A model generated the notes under the pieces. It ran no database searches and had not been told where the DNA came from. It saw only the letters and a list, made by a program, of their open reading frames with translations. 64,000 nt of DNA from Mesorhizobium loti (GTDB lineage Bacteria > Pseudomonadota > Alphaproteobacteria > Rhizobiales > Rhizobiaceae). A program made the position numbers and the translations under genes. The stretch's first letter is position 1, and each line of letters starts with the position of its first letter. The stretch spans positions 303,505 to 367,504 of the forward strand of contig NZ_PJRO01000007.1 of the NCBI RefSeq assembly GCF_002858745.1. Reading direction: 5' to 3'. This document shows, in pieces, positions 61,858-64,000 of the stretch.

Positions 61858-62853
61858 ATGCAAAAGCGCAAACTCGGAACCGAACTCACCGTCTTTCCCG
61901 TCGGCCTCGGCTGCATGGGCATGAGCTTTGCCTATGGCGGCCAGGAGGAAGCGGAAGCGATCCGCACGCTCCGGCACGCCGTCGACATCGGCGTCGACTT
62001 CTTCGATACCGCGGAGGTCTATGGCCCCTTCGACAACGAGATCCTGGTCGGCAGGGCATTGAAGCCCGTGCGCGACAAAATAACGATTGCCACCAAATTC
62101 GGCTTCAAGATTTCCGAGCAGGGCAGCGGCACGGAGCGCATGATCGGCGTCGACAGCCGTCCGGAACACGTCAAAGCGGTCGCCGAAGCCTCGCTGCGCC
62201 GGCTGGATACCGACGTCATCGACCTCTTTTACCAACACCGTGTCGATCCCGCCGTGGCGATCGAAGATACGGTCGGCGCGATGGCGAAACTGGTCAAGGA
62301 AGGCAAGGTGCGCGCACTCGGCCTTTCGGAGGTGAGTGCCGCGACGCTGCGACGCGCCCACGCCGTGCATCCGATTGCCGCCGTGCAAAGCGAGTACTCA
62401 TTGTGGAGCCGTGACCCGGAAGAAGAGATCTTCGACGTCTGCCGCGAACTCGGCATCGGCTTCGTGCCCTACAGCCCGCTTGGACGCGGCCTGCTGACCG
62501 GCACGATCAACAAGCCAGAGCAACTTGGCAGCGATGATTGGCGCCATACCTTGCCGCGCTTCCAGCCCGAGGCCCTGGATGCCAATGCGAAGGTCGTGGC
62601 TGTGCTTCAGCGCTTTGCGAAAGAAAAAGGCGTGACGGCAGCCCAGCTTGCACTGGCCTGGGTACTGCATCAGGGTGACTTCATCGTGCCGATCCCCGGC
62701 GCCCGCAAGATCCATCACCTGGAGCAGAATGCCGGCGCGGCGGCGATCGCGCTGACCGAGGCGGAAGTCGCCGAGATCGGCGACGCGCTGTCACCCGACA
62801 AGGTGGTCGGCAAGCGCTACACGGAAGAAGCGCTGGCGCTGGTCAACGGCTGA
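61858..62853 (+). CDS. Aldo/keto reductase
   Basis: A 331-residue NADPH-dependent carbonyl reductase. The catalytic tetrad is in place: D50 and Y55 in FFDTAEVYGPF, K in IATKFGFK, and H in LFYQHRVD. The phosphate-binding tail IVPIPGARKIHHLEQN and the N-terminal RKLGTELTVFPVGLGCMGMS are of the AKR13-type. It reduces aldehydes or ketones, perhaps for detoxification. It is divergent from the LysR gene and probably under its control. Confidence 0.93.
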   Translation: MQKRKLGTELTVFPVGLGCMGMSFAYGGQEEAEAIRTLRHAVDIGVDFFDTAEVYGPFDNEILVGRALKPVRDKITIATKFGFKISEQGSGTERMIGVDSRPEHVKAVAEASLRRLDTDVIDLFYQHRVDPAVAIEDTVGAMAKLVKEGKVRALGLSEVSAATLRRAHAVHPIAAVQSEYSLWSRDPEEEIFDVCRELGIGFVPYSPLGRGLLTGTINKPEQLGSDDWRHTLPRFQPEALDANAKVVAVLQRFAKEKGVTAAQLALAWVLHQGDFIVPIPGARKIHHLEQNAGAAAIALTEAEVAEIGDALSPDKVVGKRYTEEALALVNG

Positions 62854-62872
62854 TGGCAGCGATTGCCACGCT

Positions 62873-62901
62873 GTCCCTTCTCCCACAAGGGGAGAAGGGA
62901 C
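62873..62901. terminator. Hairpin after aldo-keto reductase gene
   Basis: A perfect 12-bp stem GTCCCTTCTCCC (62873-62884) and GGGAGAAGGGAC (62890-62901) with a five-base loop, 20 bp after the aldo-keto reductase stop. No T-run follows. The CCCTTCTCC/GGAGAAGGG motif is common between rhizobial genes, so it may be a mobile or repeated palindrome that also ends transcription. Confidence 0.6.
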
Positions 62902-62944
62902 ACGCAGCGTTCGCCGCTCGCCTCAGCTTGATCCCGGATCTCCG

Positions 62945-63241
62945 CTAGCCGCGCTGAACCACCAGGAAAAGAGCTATAATCAACAGCATGAAGAGCCCGG
63001 CCGCGGCCGCAGCAATACCCAAGAGAGCGAACCATGTTCGCACATTGCCGAGGCTTGGCCGCCGGCCGTCAGCTCCCTTTGTGCCGAGAAACGCCCAAGC
63101 CCCGAGGCCAACCGGCGTGCCCCCTCCAACGATCATCGCCACAGCTCCGTCTGGAGCGGTGGTTTGCCAGATCGTCCCGAACAAAAAAATGCCGGCGATC
63201 GTTCCAGCGATGAGAGCGCCGAGAATGAGAAGAATGCGCAT
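62945..63241 (-). CDS. Small membrane protein of unknown function
   Basis: A 98-residue protein with two or three hydrophobic segments (ILLILGALIAGTIAGIFLFG, MIVGGGTPVGLGAWAFLG, FALLGIAAAAAGLFMLLIIA). The family is not recognised. It starts 40 bp after the nucleotidyltransferase gene on the same strand and may be in the same unit. Confidence 0.6.
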   Translation of the reverse strand: MRILLILGALIAGTIAGIFLFGTIWQTTAPDGAVAMIVGGGTPVGLGAWAFLGTKGADGRRPSLGNVRTWFALLGIAAAAAGLFMLLIIALFLVVQRG

Positions 63242-63281
63242 TGTGTGCCTTTCGACGACGCAGAATTTGTAAGCGATCGGG

Positions 63282-63884
63282 TCACCACGGCTCGACCGCG
63301 ATCTGAGGCCACAGCCGCATGGCGCGCTCGCCCTTGGCCCTGTGGGTCTCGCGATTGTCCATCACCTTGTTGGGCGTGATGCGGAAGGAAAAGATGTCGT
63401 CCAGGCCGAAAGGCGCCACCACCTCCAGATCATCGGCCGATATCAGGCGCACGCCCACCGCATGTGTGCGCGAGGCGAAATAGCCGAGCGCCTCGGCGCT
63501 GGAACGATAGGCCGGACAGGTGCGGCCGAAACGATCGGGATACCAGAGATGTACGCGCGCCTGGTTGCGCACTTCCACGGGCAGCGGCAGCCGTTCGAAA
63601 TGCGTCGCCGCGCGCCGGATAACGGCATCCTCGGCTTCATAGGAGAGGTCGGTGCCGTCGCAATAGAAAAGATCGATGTCCTTGATGCCGTGGCCCGGCG
63701 GTTTGCCGGTCAGGCTGTTCCAGACGCTGTTATAGATTGCGCCCGAGACGACCATCCCGTCCGGCAGGTCGAGGCCGCGGGCCAGCATGAGCGCCTCCCA
63801 GACGATCGGGTCGGCGCGCAGGATAGCCTTCAGGGCAGCAGCCTGCTCGGCAAAGGGCAGGCCGGAATGACGCAGGTGGTTCAT
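63282..63884 (-). CDS. Nucleotidyltransferase-fold protein (NTP_transf_6 type)
   Basis: A 200-residue protein of the conserved NTP_transf_6 group. Features: IVWEALMLARGLDLPDGMVV, SGAIYNSVWNSLTGKPPGHG, IKDIDLFYCDGTDLSYEAED (the D-x-D of the nucleotidyltransferase fold) and a C-terminal APFGLDDIFSFRITPNKVM. It is likely a polymerase-beta-fold enzyme that transfers a nucleotide to an unknown acceptor. The start MNHLRHSGL is at 63884. No neighbouring gene reveals the substrate. Confidence 0.88.
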   Translation of the reverse strand: MNHLRHSGLPFAEQAAALKAILRADPIVWEALMLARGLDLPDGMVVSGAIYNSVWNSLTGKPPGHGIKDIDLFYCDGTDLSYEAEDAVIRRAATHFERLPLPVEVRNQARVHLWYPDRFGRTCPAYRSSAEALGYFASRTHAVGVRLISADDLEVVAPFGLDDIFSFRITPNKVMDNRETHRAKGERAMRLWPQIAVEPW

Positions 63885-63942
63885 GGACTGAGATGACGGC
63901 GATTCGTCGGTTTGGGCAACGCAACGTCACGTCGAAAGCAGT

Positions 63943-63970
63943 TGCGGCCCGCGATGTCTCACGGGCCGCA
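63943..63970. other. GC-rich hairpin near the window end
   Basis: Arms TGCGGCCCG (63943-63951) and CGGGCCGCA (63962-63970) pair around a ten-base loop, followed on the plus strand by GCACTTTTCC. It could be a terminator of a rightward gene, but no such gene is in the window, so this is only noted as structure. Confidence 0.4.
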
Positions 63971-63993
63971 GCACTTTTCCTGGAATTGCTCCA
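63969..63993 (-). repeat. Interspersed intergenic repeat, fragment 6
   Basis: Reverse-strand fragment: the plus strand reads CACTTTTCCTGGAATTGCTC, the complement of the left end of the long copies (GAGCAATTCCAGGAAAAGTG). The hairpin end is not present, and on its other side the sequence turns into the GC-rich hairpin at 63943, so it is a remnant. Confidence 0.65.
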
Positions 63994-64000
63994 GGATTAA

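Noticed and set aside
1-64000. CRISPR arrays, phage genes, insertion sequences, tRNA and rRNA genes
   Set aside because: No regularly spaced repeats, transposase or integrase motifs, or tRNA cloverleaf sequences were recognised by eye. The only repeats are the intergenic family and short palindromes already listed.

Overview
The window reads as a GC-rich chromosomal segment of a Rhizobiales bacterium, most likely Mesorhizobium or a close relative. The reasons are the many ABC transporters with their own binding proteins, the Kdp operon with its own sensor pair, a general amino-acid binding protein of AapJ type, several LysR regulators, and above all an interspersed intergenic repeat of about 100 bp. 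That repeat has an A/GCGTTTCCGT...ACGGAAACGC hairpin and occurs here as three long copies, one shortened copy and two fragments. The genus is inferred from recall of such elements, not from a search. I saw no rRNA, tRNA, prophage, insertion sequence or CRISPR array.

Layout. 1-2403: the end of a VOC-fold gene, then ilvD. 2455-8805: a seven-gene leftward unit that looks like polyamine (putrescine-type) uptake and oxidation: PuuR-like regulator, binding protein, two permeases, ATPase, PuuB-like FAD oxidase and a cupin, with a tandem operator-like repeat upstream. 9102-13973: a small lipoprotein, a two-component system, an isoprenylcysteine-methyltransferase-like membrane protein, an EamA transporter bracketed by two repeat copies, and a protein with one ferredoxin-like and two CDGSH iron-sulfur sites. 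14092-18398: a dimethylglycine/sarcosine dehydrogenase-like enzyme and a choline-kinase-like phosphotransferase opposite a DeoR regulator. 18519-26480: kdpFABCDE preceded by a second tiny membrane peptide.

26453-36026: LysR, a small DUF1127-like protein, a VapBC-type pair, a complete branched-chain amino-acid type ABC operon, an unknown membrane protein and pncB. 36170-43835: LysR, agmatinase-family ureohydrolase, a second polyamine-type ABC transporter and a MATE exporter. 44191-47507: a penicillin/AHL-acylase-family gene broken by one frameshift and a LuxR-type regulator; the two upstream regions share a 28-bp near-identical element. 47721-51541: a nitrilase-superfamily enzyme, then an amino-acid permease flanked by two paralogous secreted proteins. 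51621-56754: an orphan amino-acid binding protein, a kinase/M23/aminotransferase triple fusion with a divergent Lrp regulator, and a small exported protein. 56758-64000: FAD dehydrogenase, Gfo/Idh/MocA oxidoreductase, YceI with cytochrome b561, a LysR/aldo-keto reductase divergent pair with tandem LysR boxes, a small membrane protein, and a nucleotidyltransferase.

As a whole the segment is dominated by uptake and catabolism of nitrogenous compounds (two polyamine loci, branched-chain amino acids, choline/betaine-type methylamines, a hydroxylated or ethanolamine-like amine through the triple fusion). No single large undescribed system is evident. The most unusual items are the triple fusion, the paired secreted paralogues around the permease, the acylase/LuxR locus with its shared element, and the extra small peptide before kdpF.
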